DNA of 64,000 bases from Anisodus tanguticus (lineage: Eukaryota > Streptophyta > Magnoliopsida > Solanales > Solanaceae). Location: NCBI GenBank assembly GCA_034509755.1, contig CM067548.1:9383188-9447187 (forward strand), in the 5' to 3' direction. Shown here in pieces: positions 44,451 through 57,174 of this stretch (positions within the stretch are counted from its first letter, which is position 1; each line of letters opens with the position of its first letter). The notes beneath the pieces were generated by a model. It had not been told where the DNA came from and did not search any database. It saw only the letters and a list, made by a program, of their open reading frames with translations. The position numbers were made by a program, and so were the translations under genes.

Positions 44451-44760
44451 GTCGGAAGTAACCCCAGAAATTTGGAACAACCCATCTAGTGTTTCATATG
44501 TCAAATGCTTTTCAGAAATGTATAAGGAATCTTTTCCGTGTTAAACCTATAGAGGGTGTCCAGATTACAGAGAACTGGTTGCACGAAGAAATCTCGGTGG
44601 CTATCTTAGACCATTGGATCTAGAAGTTTTAGGCCAATGAAATAGACTTTGTTACAATATTAAAGAAAAGTAAAAAAGTGGAAAAGATGACATAGGAGGC
44701 AAGGGAGGAAATGAAATCCAAATATCCTGATTTCTTCAGATTTTCAAGTCTACGTTTTCG
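44451..44760 (+). pseudogene. Chromodomain remnant
   Basis: HLVFHMSNAFQKCIRN, VQITENW and HEEISVAILDHW, then EAREEMKSKYPDFFR, match the 'HPVFHVSMLRKC...VAILDRQ...W E.E..M...YP.LF' tail of chromovirus integrases. Two stops interrupt it. This shows the remnant is from a chromovirus. Confidence 0.7.
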
Positions 44761-45745
44761 TTCGTACGAGGCGATTCCCCTATTTTCATCGTATACATCA
44801 AACGTACCATATGTGCCTTGTAAAGACAATGTTGACATCGATATGATGGATGTAGTCCAGATTTTGACATTTGACAGTTGAGGTGAGTTATGGTTAACCT
44901 TTTTATTTCTGGATAGAAAATCATGTGAGACCAGTGTATTGTATTATGATTGTCTTACCGAGTTGCGTTATAATAAGTCAGGCAAGAACTTATATGTTCA
45001 TACCACTATTCAGTTAGGCAGATATTACTGAGTCCTATATGGTCGAGTGTGTTATGATGAGATTGCCCCATAAAGAGGCTTGATATTATATTATACGGCC
45101 CTATAAAGAGGCTTGATTTTACTTTCATGCATATATTCATGGTTTTGTTTATTGTATGCCCTCAACAGCCTTTTCTGAGTTTCAAGTTGACTTCCACATC
45201 ATTTTATTGTATTACTTTCCTTATTTATCTGCTTTACCTGTCTTACATATTTAGTACGTTATTTCGTACTGACGTTCCTTGTTGGGGCGCTACGTTTCAT
45301 GCCCGCATATTCAGATAGATGAATCGACGATCTTTTCCAGTAGGAGCTCACCTCAGTGGTGGTGTTAGAGCTCTCCATTTGTACCAAATTTTCTATTCAG
45401 AGTCTATATGATTTTATCTATATAGTTACGGGTATGGCGAGGAGATATCTCGACCTGATGATGTTCCTGTATTTCTTAGAGGCTTGTAGACAGTTGCCCT
45501 TTATAGGGATGTCGAGTATGGCCTTGCCGACCTTCAATATGGTCTTTTACACTTATGATGACCCTATCGGCCTTGGCAGGTATACATTTACAAATGTTGT
45601 TGGGTCCTTTACTACTTGCATGTAGTTACATAGTTATCTATGAGAGGTCTTGTCGGCCCAGATCCTGTGATATCTTATGTTCTAGGAATTGTACGTTTGG
45701 GTTTTAGGGCACCGAGGGCAACCGCACCCCCTAAGGTTGGGGTGG
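44761..45745 (+). repeat. 3' LTR, 3' part recognisable
   Basis: From about 45050 the sequence parallels the array LTRs: 'ccataaagaggcttgat' units, 'cttacatatttagtac', 'gcgctacgtttcatgcccgca', and the end 'cctaaggttggggtgggtca'. The LTR start is not clear. It belongs to a distant relative of the array family. Confidence 0.6.
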
Positions 45746-46719
45746 GTCAACTTTAACCAACTCAAAACACTATCCAAAGGGTCTAGTAAGTCTCAACTTT
45801 TTTGAATCCAAATCCGAAGCTGAATATTTAGTTCATGGTCTTTCCCTTCCTTTGAGCTTTCGAACGGTCCCTGTCTATTCAAATACGATATCTACATAAG
45901 AATAAGAACCTATTGATACCTATATTTCTATATCAAGGATTTGAGTCGAAAAAAGTCAATCCAAAACCCCATTCCAACCCCCGAAGTTCAAAACTATAAT
46001 TTCAACTTAAATTCATCGTACCCATAGTACAAATAGTAGGAATTCTAAAATTATGAAAATCTAATCACATTTGGACCTTGAATTTCATCATTTACACTAA
46101 ACCCACTTATATGGAAAACCCTTGTTCCCAAATCTAAATCATAGGAGGAATCACCAAATAATGGATGTAAACATGGAAAATTAATTAGATGAAGGAAAAA
46201 TCTTACCCCAAGGTTGAATCTTGAAGAAGCCCCTTTGAGATCACTTATTTTCGAGCTCCATAGATCCAAAAATTATTTTAAAAAGAATGAGGTTGAATTA
46301 GGGGAAAATGGAATAAACTAGACCAGTGATACTGCAGGTGTGGTTCAATTTCCACTTTTGGGCCCAAACTCTCACAGATGTGAGGGTCACATAAGAGCCA
46401 AGGCTCGTAGATATGGAAACCCACTCGCAGATGCGGTTCCACTTTTGTGGTAAATACATCACAGGTGCGTCCTCTCACACCCTAGACTCACTTCACACAT
46501 GCGGCCCACCTACCCCAGGTGTTACTCCACAGGTCCAGCTACATGCCCGCAGGTGCAATTGCACCAAATCATAGTTCAACAGCCAAACCTTGAAGTTTCC
46601 AAAATTTGATTCACCACCCGGAACTTATTCAGAACCTCCTGAACACAAAACAAATATGCATTTCAACCGTAAAATACACTCAGAACTTGATCGCGCACTC
46701 GAAACACATAAAAAGTCAT
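45746..46719 (-). repeat. Minus-strand Del-type LTR fragment
   Basis: Read on the minus strand it resembles Del-type LTRs: 'cttcaagattcaaccttggggtaagatttttccttc' and repeated 'cacaggtgcgg'/'cgcagatgcgg' words at 46370-46560. No frame is supported. It is split from 54139 onward by the LARD-like copy. Confidence 0.5.
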
Positions 46720-48845
46720 TGTTACACCCCGTAGTTTCACGTTTTGTTGTGTCCTTAATGGATACCGATGTCCCGAGAAAAGGTACGACCTTACAAAAGG
46801 GTAACGAAGGTTTATAGTTTGTGTATGGAACTACCATAGTGTTTGGAAGTTAAATGAATCGAAGACAATATATTTTGATAAAATCAGAAAAAGTGTCAAA
46901 TTGACAGTAAGGTTGACAGAACGTAAAAATGGCCATTTTGGACAGTCGATTTTCTATGAGATTTTGAAGTTATAGGATTGGATTGATGGTCCAGATTGAC
47001 GGACCGTCAAAAGTTTGACGGACCATCAAAAAGACCGTCCTTTTGAGCTGGTGCAGATCTTTTTCTGGTTTAAATCGGGTTTTGCGATTTGGGGACTTCA
47101 TTTTCACCTAGAATCAGTTCCAAAATTTTGTCTAAACCCCATCTAAGATACCATTCTATCCTAAGCTCAAATCCAAGTCAAATCACGCAATATGAACGTG
47201 ATAAACCTTGTGATTATTGTAAGAATTATCTTCTCCTTATAAAATCGATTCCGGAAAATCATGGAGGAAAATGGCCCACTATTTAAGAAAATTAAGGTAC
47301 TTGAAGGTAAGTTCTATCCTCATCTACCTAGTTCTATGATTAATTGATGATTTGGAGCAGGTTGTGAAAGGATTTACATAATCAAAACTCGTAAACTTAA
47401 GGAATCATCGTGCTATAAGTTGTTCGGTTGTTTTACTTAAAGTATCAATTAAATTGGATAATCGAATTTCTTGTATATGTTATGGACTAAGGAAAACACG
47501 AGTTAGAAGGATTGTGGGATTGAATTACATAAATTTTCCATATAAGAGGAGTCTAAGAATCCTTTATGCTTAAAGTTGTCGAAAGATGCCTAGGTGAGCT
47601 TTTCTATAGAATATGGATTTGATATTGATATCGACCCTTTATATGATATATATAATCATCTATAAAGAGTGCAAGATCTTGTAGAAATATTGGAACTTGG
47701 ATGACCAAGGTATGTTAAGGATTACTCTCCTTCTTTTTGCATGATCAGAATGACACGAACGATATCCATAATGGCTCTACTCTTAGATATGTTAGAGGCT
47801 GATATCCTTGACTTCTATATAATGATAGTGTTACTATCTCATGGCTAGTTGATTCTTCAATGTAAGTTATGTTGATGATGTTAGTTCCATTATGTTAATC
47901 GGAGGTGCAATGACCTTACGTCACTCCGATAGACTCAAATAGTCTTATTATGATTCATGCATTATACATATATGTATATACCATGACCACACAAGCGTTA
48001 TATATGCATATATGATATGTATATGGGGTATGGGAAAGCCAAAGACATTATATACGCACCAACACCTATTCAATTGTTATATGATAATGATTACGCCCAC
48101 AGAGGACGATATGATATGATACGATGGGATGCCCATAGAGCCTTGAAGGCATTATATATGCATATATATGTATGACCAAGCATTATATATGCACATGTAT
48201 GATACTTATGCATATTCTGGCCCAAAGACACTCACACTACATGTTGTATTTCTACTGCTTTACCTTACAATTGTACATTCAGTTGCAATTTTAGCTTATG
48301 CTTCATTTACAATATTGTATTTATTTATAGCTTCAGCCTTACATATTTCGTGCTGATGTTCCTTTCTAGGGATATTGCATTCATGGCTGCAGGTACATAT
48401 AGAGATGTAGATGCTTTCCTCATAGTAGGACTCGACTTAGCTAGAGGTTGTCACGCTCCTTTTTTTTAGAGCTATATACATATACATATTATAGATATGT
48501 ATATGTATATAGTTTGGTATGGCGAGGCCCAATCCCAACCAGTTGTTGTCACTATACTCTTTAGAAGCTTGTAGACAGTCGTGTTGTGTATTATGGTCGT
48601 GTGTGGCCTAGTCGGCCTCTCCAGTAGACTTATTGTGCTCATGTTAGCCTTATCTTCCTTATTATATATATACATATAGGTTGGGACTTTTCTACATGCA
48701 GGATATTGTGTTCTTGATTCAGAGAGTTAATTATCAGAAGTTTGTCGGCCTATGAGGTATTGAATATGTTACAGGTATCAGGGTTGGTACGCTCAGGCAT
48801 TAGGGCACCGGGTACCGGCCACCCCCCCAAGGTTGGGGTGTGACA
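46720..48845 (+). repeat. 5' LTR of second LARD-like element
   Basis: From TGTTACACCCC to GGGGTGTGACA, 2,126 bp. Contains TTGACGGACCGTCAA, a palindrome around one central base, at about 46997-47011. Confidence 0.87.
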
Positions 48846-48849
48846 AAGT

Positions 48850-48861
48850 TGATATCAGAGA
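48850..48861 (+). other. Primer-binding site, second LARD-like element
   Basis: TGATATCAGAGA, two mismatches to the initiator-Met PBS, four bases after the LTR. Confidence 0.75.
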
Positions 48862-51807
48862 AGGTCAGTCTTAGGGATGTCTACAATCTGTGACTACTAA
48901 AATCTTGCTTAAGGGTGTGTTGCGCGCCATACTTATAAATAGGAGGCTACAGGGCATTTAGGATGTTACATTTCTTGAAAATCTAAATCGTGGTGTTAAG
49001 AGCAAAGTCGTAAGTTACTGAATCCCTATCCTTTCATCTTGATTCTCGTTTTTAGTAATTCTAAGATCCAAGGAAAGTACTGATAGTTAAAAAGGAGGCC
49101 AACTGCCACCCGTTAATATATATCCGAGGGATATAAGGACACTAAAAGGATACGTGAGTGAAAGTAAGGATGAATGAAGCCCGATGTTAGAATATGACAG
49201 GGTAATAAAGAAATGGTCTAATATAAACGACAAGAAGAAGAGATAAAGAATGAGAGCAAGGGAACAAGAGATGAACGAGCGAGTAATGGTAAATTTTGAC
49301 TGCCAAATGAACTAGAAAACCTTACAAGAAGGATAATGCAATGGTCATAAGGATAAGGATATTAGTTAAAAAGGAGGCCACAATTAAGAAATAAAGGAAG
49401 CAGTGTTGACCTAAGTATGGTAACCACGAAGGGATAAAGTAGATCAACACCTTGCAAAAGTAAATCCTTCAATGAAAAAGGAGGTAGGATGATCCCTGGC
49501 ATGATCAATACTAAAGAGTAACATGAGTAGGTCAAAGATTTGCTTTCGGGGACAAGTGTACAAAAGATACCTAACGAATGAATAGTCGAATATGACGTAT
49601 AAGGGGTCTTGGAATTACAAGGGGCAAGTATGCACTCTTAGTATGATGGAAAGGCTAATTTTGGAAGATCATAACTCCGGGGCCAGTGAATATGGTAGAC
49701 GCTCAAGAAATAAGGTCAACAAAAGGAGAAAAAATGTGAGAAAGAGTGCATGTCTGGTTTTCAGTATTTAATGAGAAAGGGAAATTTAGGAAATTAGAAA
49801 GGTAATGATACGAGTCGAGAAAGAATATTTGAGCAAATATAGGGTACAACTAAGGAATAATGAACCTATCTTGGAATATATAGCATTGCCACAGAAGTAT
49901 GCGAGTTTGAGACATTATGAGAAGCAAGATGTTCCGACATAATAAATAGGTAGATAATGGACCATAGGGTCATGTGCCATTAAAAATGAGGGATATTAGA
50001 GGAGTTACAAGAAGGAACATCCCAGAGAAGTAACAAGTGGCTAGCCATAATTGAAACTGGATGATACGCCATAATTGAAATTGGATGATACCCCCTTGAA
50101 GCTATATGTAAATGAATTCTTCCTTATATTGGAAATTTGAGGAGCGTCAAGACAAAAAACCGCGTATAAAGCCCATTGAAAGGTATTGGATATGAAGTAA
50201 AGGTAATAACAAGAACCTTATCAAGATCTAAGAATTAAGAATATCGGTTAACAACACTCTATAAGATTTGCCATTGAAATTAAGGTATTACATAAGGATT
50301 TTTAGGTGATCCGAGGATCATGGTAGGGCACCACATTATCATTGGAAACTATTTTAGTTTGGGACATATATGCCTAAGTGACTCGTTAGTCTGCATTGTA
50401 ACAACTAAGGCTGTCTATACTATCAAAGTATGGTAAATTTTTTATCTTGAAGGCTATATCAAGCCATTGTACAATTGCTCAGTATGACAAGCAGCTAATG
50501 GAGGAACCAGTTTGAAAGAAGCTCTGAATATTCAAGATCTCCTTCACCCCATCCTAAGATAGCCAATGAGAATTTCGGTTCAGACCACCAGACCCAGGCA
50601 GAGAGTGCCTGTATGGAACTTTAAAAAAATTTGGAATAAAGATCGATGACTATTAAATGACATATTACTAGATTGATAAATAAAGAGCTATTCACAGCAA
50701 GGAGTAAAGCTCCCATCGACTCACGAAAAAGGAAGGAACCCGAAGTAATGAAATCAGATTTGAGGTAGTAGGTTATGAAGGAATACCTAGAGTAATAAGG
50801 AGATGTTTTAAAAGATTAGGAGCAGGATTCAACTTGACAAGGAAGGAAGATTCCATCTAAGTATATTTGCGGTCATAATACCGAACTTAGTTGAGAAAGG
50901 TAGTAACAAACAAGAAGAGTATGTCCCAATCAGAGACGCTTATTCAAAATTTACTTTAAGTAAAAGTGGAAAGGATTTAACGATGAAAGGAAGTTTAAGA
51001 TCACTAAGCTGCTAAAAAATTATGTACCATATAAGGATACTATAGAGAAATCAAGAAGAAGAGGAGAGGAAGAAATAGATTCAGATAATCTCATTATTTT
51101 CACATCCTCGACTTTGGTGATTAGCATGCCACAATCCTTCCTCTTAATTTATTTATGTTCCACGCCTATGAACTCTGTCACCTAAATTCCATCATATGAT
51201 GAAAATTGTAACACATAAAGGAAAGTCATAGCCCAAATGTCAAAATTCAAAAGCTTAGAAAAATTACAACCACCAAGCAATTGTGCAAAAGAAATGTACG
51301 ACCGTGTGAAGATTGATGATGTATAAACAATGTAATGTTAGTGTGATCTAATTGAATGATAAGTTGAGATAGTCCTTGGTGCAAAATAACTCTATCATAA
51401 TGGTCAAGTAACCTAAGAATCGCTATACTTGAATGCTTCAAATTCCAGTTTCATATTAGTATTCGTATGATATAATCCCTCTATCCCTATTCGATTTACC
51501 AAAGTTGGACCATGTACCTTATTTAGACCATATTTCTGAAACAAATGTATCAGGTGCAGCTCGGATGTTAGCAAGAGAATGTTAAGGTAAGTTATGGCTG
51601 AACTCTATCTGATTATTATAAGTATAAGCGGTCATGTGAGGCTGATTGGATGTTATTTTGTTATTATATTGCCCTACGAGGTGTTGAATGTAAATTTGGG
51701 TTATTCAACAGGTTTTGGACAGTCCTATTTACAAGGGAAATTCTGCCAAAAGTTTTAGAAAAACATGAGAAGTTAAAATATCTCCAACATTCGCGGATGA
51801 ATGTTTC

Positions 51808-51820
51808 GAAAGGGGAAAGA
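51808..51820 (+). other. Polypurine tract of second LARD-like element
   Basis: GAAAGGGGAAAGA abuts the LTR. The AACATTC-N6-GAATGTT hairpin is conserved just upstream. Confidence 0.82.
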
Positions 51821-54138
51821 TGTTACATCCCATAGTTTCACATTTTACTGTGTCGTTAATGGATATCGATGTCCCGAGAAGAGGTACGACCTTATTGAAG
51901 GGTAATAAAGGTTTTCAGATTGTGTATGAAAGTATCGGAGTGTTTGGAAGTTAAGCGGATCGAAAAAATTTCGACGAAATCGAAAAAAGTGTGAATTTGA
52001 CGGTAATGTTGACGGACCATCAAAATGGCCAATTTGAACCATCAATTTTCTCTTTGATTTCTTCAATGCTTCCATTGTTAACTTTGTAATGTTGTGTTTA
52101 GTTGTGTAGTTGGTCTATGTGTGTGTAGGCTTCCTATTTGATGTATTCCCATGTAATGACTATTAATGAATAAAAAGTGTTGGTCTGATTTGTTAAATAT
52201 TTCTTATGTATACATAATTAATAATCATAGAGGGAATTTGTAAGTCTGGATTGAAGGTCCATATTGACAAACCATCAAATTGATAGACTGTCAAAATGAC
52301 ATTCCTTTTGAGGCAGTGTAGATTTTTCTCAGGTTTTAATCGGGTTTTGTGATTTGGAGATTTCATTTTCACATAGAATTAGTTCCAAAATTCTCTATAA
52401 ACCCTCTTTAAGATACTATACAACCCTAAGCTCAAATTCAAGGCAAATCACGCAAGATTAATGTGATAAACCCCATGATTATCGTAAAAGATTTCTTCTC
52501 CTTATAGAATCGATTTTGGAAAATCTTAAAGGAAAAATAGCTCGTTGTTTGAGGGAATTAAGGTACTTAAAGGTAAGTTCTATCCTCATATACATAGTTC
52601 TATGATTAATTGATGATTTGGAGCAAGTTAGGAAAGGATTTTCATAATCAAAACTCGTAAACTTAAGAAATTATTATGGTATAAGTTGTTGAGTTGTTTT
52701 ACATAAAGTATGGGTTGAATTGGATAATCGAACTGATTGTATACGTGATGGAATAAAGAAACTATGGGTTAAAGGATTGTGGGATTTAATTACATAAACT
52801 TTCCTTATAAGAGAAGCCTAAGAATCCTTTATGCTTAAAGTTGTAGAAAGATGCCTACGTGAGCTTTCCTATAGAATATGGATTCGATATTGATATCGAT
52901 CCTTTATATGATATAGATAATCATTTGTAAGGAGTGCAATGACTTGTAGAACAATTTCCACTTGGACGACCAAGGTATGTTAATGCTTATTCTTCCTTCT
53001 TTTGGCAAGATCAGAATGACACAAACGTAAATGAATGATATCCATAATGGCTCTACTCTTAGATATGTTAGAGGCTGATGTCCTTGACTTCTATATAATA
53101 ATAGAGATCTTATCTCATGGCTTGTTGATTCTTCAAAGTAAGTTATGTTGATGATGTTAGTTCCATAATGTTTATTGGAGGTGCAATGACCTTACATCAC
53201 TCTGATAGACTAAGATTGTGTTATTATCATTCATGCGTTACACATATATGTATATACCATGACCACACAGGCATTATATATGCATATATGATATGTGTAT
53301 GGGGTATGGGAAAGGCAAATGCGTTATACATGCACCACCACCTGATCAACTGGTATATGACAATGATTACGCCCACAGAGGTCGATATGATATGATACGA
53401 TGGGATGCCCATAGAGGCTTGAAGGCATTATATACTCATATATATGTATGACATGTGTTATATATGCACATATATGATACTTATGCATATTCTAGCTCAT
53501 ATAAGCACTCACAGTACATGATGTATTTCCATTGCTTTACCTTACAGTTGTACATTCAGTTACAGTTTCAGCTTATGCTTTACTTACGACATTGTACTTA
53601 TTTACAGCTTCAGCCTTATATATTCAGTACATCTTTCATACTGATGCTCCTTTCTAGGGACACTTCATTCATGCCCGCAGGTATAGATAGAGATGCAGAT
53701 GCTTTCCTCACAGTAGGACTCCACTCAGCTTGAGGTTGTCACGCTCCTTTCTTCCGAAGATGTGTAGTGCGCTGATAGGTATTATAGATATGCATATGTA
53801 TATAGTTGAATATGGTGGGGCCCTGTCCCGACCATTTGTTGTCCCTATACTCTTTAGAGTCTTGTAGATAATCATGTTATGTATTATGGTCGTGTGTGGC
53901 CTTGTCGGCCTCTCCAGTATATTTATCATGCTCATGTTGGCTTTGTCGGCCTTATTGTTTATATAAGTATAGGTTGAGCCTTTTCTGCGTGTAGGAGATT
54001 GTGCTCTTCATTCAGAGAGTTAATTATCAAAAGTCTTGTTTGCATACGAGTTGTTAAATATGTTACAGGTATCAGGGTTGGTACGCTCGGGCCTTAGGAC
54101 ACCGGGTGCTAGCCACCCCCCAAGGTTGAGGTGTGATA
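51821..54138 (+). repeat. 3' LTR of second LARD-like element, with insertion
   Basis: From TGTTACATCCC to GAGGTGTGATA, 2,318 bp. It is longer than its partner because of about 190 bases at 52045-52235 that have no counterpart in the 5' LTR. Confidence 0.85.
52045..52235. other. About 190-bp insertion in the 3' LTR
   Basis: The sequence is T/G-rich and holds 'tgaataaaaagtg', which resembles a plant polyadenylation signal region. I see no clear inverted repeats or target duplication. It may be a transcript 3' end, a SINE/LINE tail or a small unknown element. Confidence 0.45.
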
Positions 54139-54559
54139 GTCGTCTTGACTTGATGTTGACCGTGCTCAACCCCAAACCTTACTTTAACTATATTATCAAC
54201 CAACTACCCAAATCGCACCCGAACCAATAGTATAGCTAAGTCAAAAATCACAACCTGAACCTAATGGAATCGAAAAAACTTTAGAAATGATGCATTACCA
54301 CGATGTTGACTTATGTCAAACATATTTATTTCTCTAACTTAGAAACTTCCAATTTCATCAAAATTATTCCATAACTCGCTTGATTGTCTCAAAAATTGCG
54401 CCATCCATCCCTGCAAGTTGTAAACACCAAAATAAAACTACGGAAAGGATATTTTGGATAAAATAAGGGGTAAAGCTCAAAAAGACTAAGAAAGGTGTAT
54501 TGAAGAACATATGTAGAAATTAAACTGGGGTGCGCCTATGCTGGCTTAACTTCATCAGC
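54139..54559 (-). other. Remnant of minus-strand gypsy element
   Basis: Continuation of the host element interrupted at 46719. I see no coding domain. The minus strand has a few W-box-like GTTGAC words. Confidence 0.4.
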
Positions 54560-54790
54560 CTAAACCTTCTCATCATCCGGAATAACCTTTAGATTTGGAG
54601 ATACAACTCTAGCATGGCCTTGAGCAGTCGCTGGTGCTCGATCTCGGGCTGGTGCTGCAACTCGGGGCCTACCTCTGCCTCTCCCTCTAACCTTGTCTCA
54701 TGATAACCCCTAGCAGTTGGTACGGTGGCACGTGTGGGCTCCTGATCCCCATCTACGGTCAAATGAGTCTTCACTATATGTGAGAAAGAG
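54560..54790 (-). pseudogene. Minus-strand gypsy gag N-terminal fragment
   Basis: The minus strand reads DQEPTRATVPTARGYHE, a frameshift, then RGRGRGRPRVAAPAR and SPNLKVIPDDEKV before a stop. Arg-Gly rich starts of this kind are common in Solanaceae gypsy gag/polyproteins. It follows a leader-like stretch (54800-54935) similar to the array leader. The rest of the gene is gone. Confidence 0.5.
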
Positions 54791-54799
54791 TGAAACAAA

Positions 54800-54935
54800 A
54801 AGTGATTTAGAACTCACAAAATTCAAAAATGAATGAAGTGAAATTTACTAAATGCCCTATAGCCTCTCGAATATAAGTATATTGCTACGGTGCACTTTTA
54901 TGCGGGGCATAAAAGCTAATTCATAACTTGTGGAC
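54800..54935 (-). other. Post-PBS leader of minus-strand gypsy element
   Basis: On the minus strand 'cttatattcgagaggctatagggcattt' parallels 'cttataaataggaggctacaagacattt' of the array leaders. The PBS itself is not present: the similarity ends near 54930. Confidence 0.45.
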
Positions 54936-57174
54936 TCTTGGATTTATTTTTTATTTTTCGGTGTCACCACCTAATTTATAAGGAAAATTAAGAAAATCAA
55001 GTGGGAAAGAGTTTATTTTAATCAAAAGAAAGATCCTTAATTAACCAGAGATCGAGGTAAGGATTCAGGTGATTCCCGTGGAAGGTGTTAGGCACCCTAG
55101 TATTAAGAATCCAGAATGCGGTTGACCTTCGTGTTTTAAAATAATAGTTTGCTTTATATTTGCTTAAAGTGTTTGAAAATTGTAATATCACTTAAAATCA
55201 TTTTCCGCTAAATAAACTCTTTCACATATTTTTCTCTTTTATTCAAATAAGAAAGAAAAAAAACTTTTGAAAACCTTTTTCTTTGGATATAAATCCTCTT
55301 TTTTAGTATCAAAAAAGGGTATAATCAAACTATTTTGTTTTTTAAAAAAAATATATTTAACTTTTTATTTAAAAAGGGGTTAGTGAAATTAAAACTTGTA
55401 ATAAAATGGGCCTTTATTTCAAAGGAAGGTCAACCACATTCTACTTCCTTTTCCCAAACTCCAATCATAAATGCACGGTAAGGCTACATACAATAGACCC
55501 TTGTGGTCCGGCCCTTCCCCGGATCCCACGCATAGCGGGAGCTTAGTGCATCGGGCTGCCCTTTAAGCCTTTTTTTTCAATCAAATTTAAATAAAATCCT
55601 CTTTCTGTTTAGAAAAGACACTTTTTCTCAACCAAGGTAACCATTTACAATTTTCATTAATCCAAATACATGTATAATAAAACAATTGCAATGATCCGAA
55701 AATCAGAAATTAAAGTATCAAAGCCTTTTATTTATTTATCTCGGGTTCGACGATTACAAAGCATGGTAAACCTATTCGTTTAGCGACATAAGTATCGCAT
55801 CTATTATCTCAACTAGTTTCTAATCCTAAGGTTCCAATAACATAAATTACAAAAAGTACAAATAACATCAAGTAACACAATATATAAATAGTAAAAAAAG
55901 GATTTGGGTCAGGCTGGTGGGCATATCGGCCCACTAGTTAAATATGCTATTTTCTATTTTTCATATCTATCCATGACTAGGGCGTCACATCTTTCCAGAC
56001 TCAATGAAAAATATAAGGTTGGGCTTCAAGCCCAATAGGTCAAAACAATCACACATATGGAGGAGAACTGGGCCTACCATGCCAAAAGGTATGCGAAGGA
56101 GAGGGGGAAAACAAAAAGAGTCAGAATGTACCCCAAACTTATCAATAACAAAGTAAATAAAATAAATGCTGGTATAAAATAAAACACATATACATACAAC
56201 TTATATCGACTATAGCAGTCTAAAAAGACAAGCTAGCAAGCCCAGATAAGTAACAACCCAAACATTTTTAACTCAATACTGGGTTTTGGTAAAGCAAGCA
56301 GTACACAAAAATAGAAAGTAGGCCTAGAAATGTAATTTTCAGACATAAAGAGAAATGGGTCAGTCCAGATGAATAATGGGCCTACTTAACACACACTTTT
56401 CAATATACCAACCCACATTTAACACATATTTAGGAAAAAGCTGGTATACATGAGTATACATGATATACTTGGACATATATAAGGATATATAGCCTTGATA
56501 TACACTTGTGTATACCTAGGTCTCTATACGTCAAATACCTTGAATTATATCAAGGTATCAGGTGTCAAACATAGACAGGATCAACATCACATGAGAAGGA
56601 AAAATTTGCACAAATATCAGGCCAGTGCAGGTGAGAAGAGTAGACCTAGAGACAACAAAAAGAATACCCAAACACCACAACACCAAAACAAACAAAACCT
56701 ATTCTTATGCCCAAACGTGAACCCAAAAAAGAACAAATAGGTAGTGTATTGACATGTAAAGGACCTAGTTATACATTAAACTAACTAGCATGCATAAATG
56801 GCCTCCTAATTCAGACACAAGTCTAGAAGGAAAAATATAAAGAACACATGCATTCAAGGGGTATGAAAATAAGAACCAAGTTCATGTATTAACTTTATAT
56901 AAGGAAAACAAGTGCAAATTTCTTTCTTAAATTAACATGAAGGGTGCATGCTTTAAATCACGGGTAAGAAAATGAGGTCTCAACAGTTTTCTTTTAAATT
57001 TATATAAGGCTAACAAAGTAAGGGAATGACTCAGAATAAACTTAATCAACCCAACATGATACTAAACAATACCAACACAACAAAATTAGGACTATTTCTA
57101 ACATACATGCTCAATCAACTAGTAAAATAAGATATGCTCAACATGGACTGATTAATGAAAAGAAACACCTACAC
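54936..57174 (+). repeat. Tat-like LTR/leader sequence, no gene
   Basis: The block 'gtggaaggtgttaggcaccc' with 'ggtgtcaccacctaattta' before it is, from memory, typical of Tat/Ogre-type LTRs. The rest is AT-rich and non-coding, with an Au-like SINE end inside and a 22-bp hairpin (TACCTTGA-N6-TCAAGGTA, about 56538-56559). LTR borders cannot be fixed. Confidence 0.42.
55468..55580 (+). mobile_element. Au-SINE-like 3' end, 5'-truncated
   Basis: 'aaatgcacggtaaggctac', then 'ggtccggcccttccccgga' and 'catagcgggagcttagtgca', closing with 'ctgccctttaag' and a T-run. This matches the 3' half of the Au SINE as I remember it from grasses, legumes and Solanaceae. The tRNA-derived A and B boxes are missing. 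No target duplication is evident. Confidence 0.72.

Larger units (their letters stand above)
48846..51820 (+). other. Internal region INT4 (3.0 kb)
   Basis: Leader with TATAAATAGG, then a deletion at about 49155 that joins the gag-like start to sequence matching INT2 from about 27820 onward. It keeps the roughly 100-base block that copy 2 and INT2 lack, so that block is ancestral. A local duplication 'gccataattgaaa(c/t)tggatgatac' is at 50044-50091. No coding frame is supported. Confidence 0.7.
46720..54138 (+). mobile_element. Second LARD-like element, complete LTR-internal-LTR
   Basis: LTRs 46720-48845 and 51821-54138 in direct orientation, with a PBS after the first and a PPT before the second. 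Flanking pentamers GTCAT (46715-46719) and GTCGT (54139-54143) match at 4 of 5. It belongs to the same family as the array but to a different subfamily ('gtagtttcacgttttgttgtgtcc' start). It lacks most of the gag-like region and has no pol. Confidence 0.85.

Noticed and set aside
54560..54790. Host gene encoding an RGG-type RNA-binding protein
   Set aside because: The Arg-Gly stretch follows a retrotransposon-type leader and is only about 50 codons, so a gag start is the simpler reading.
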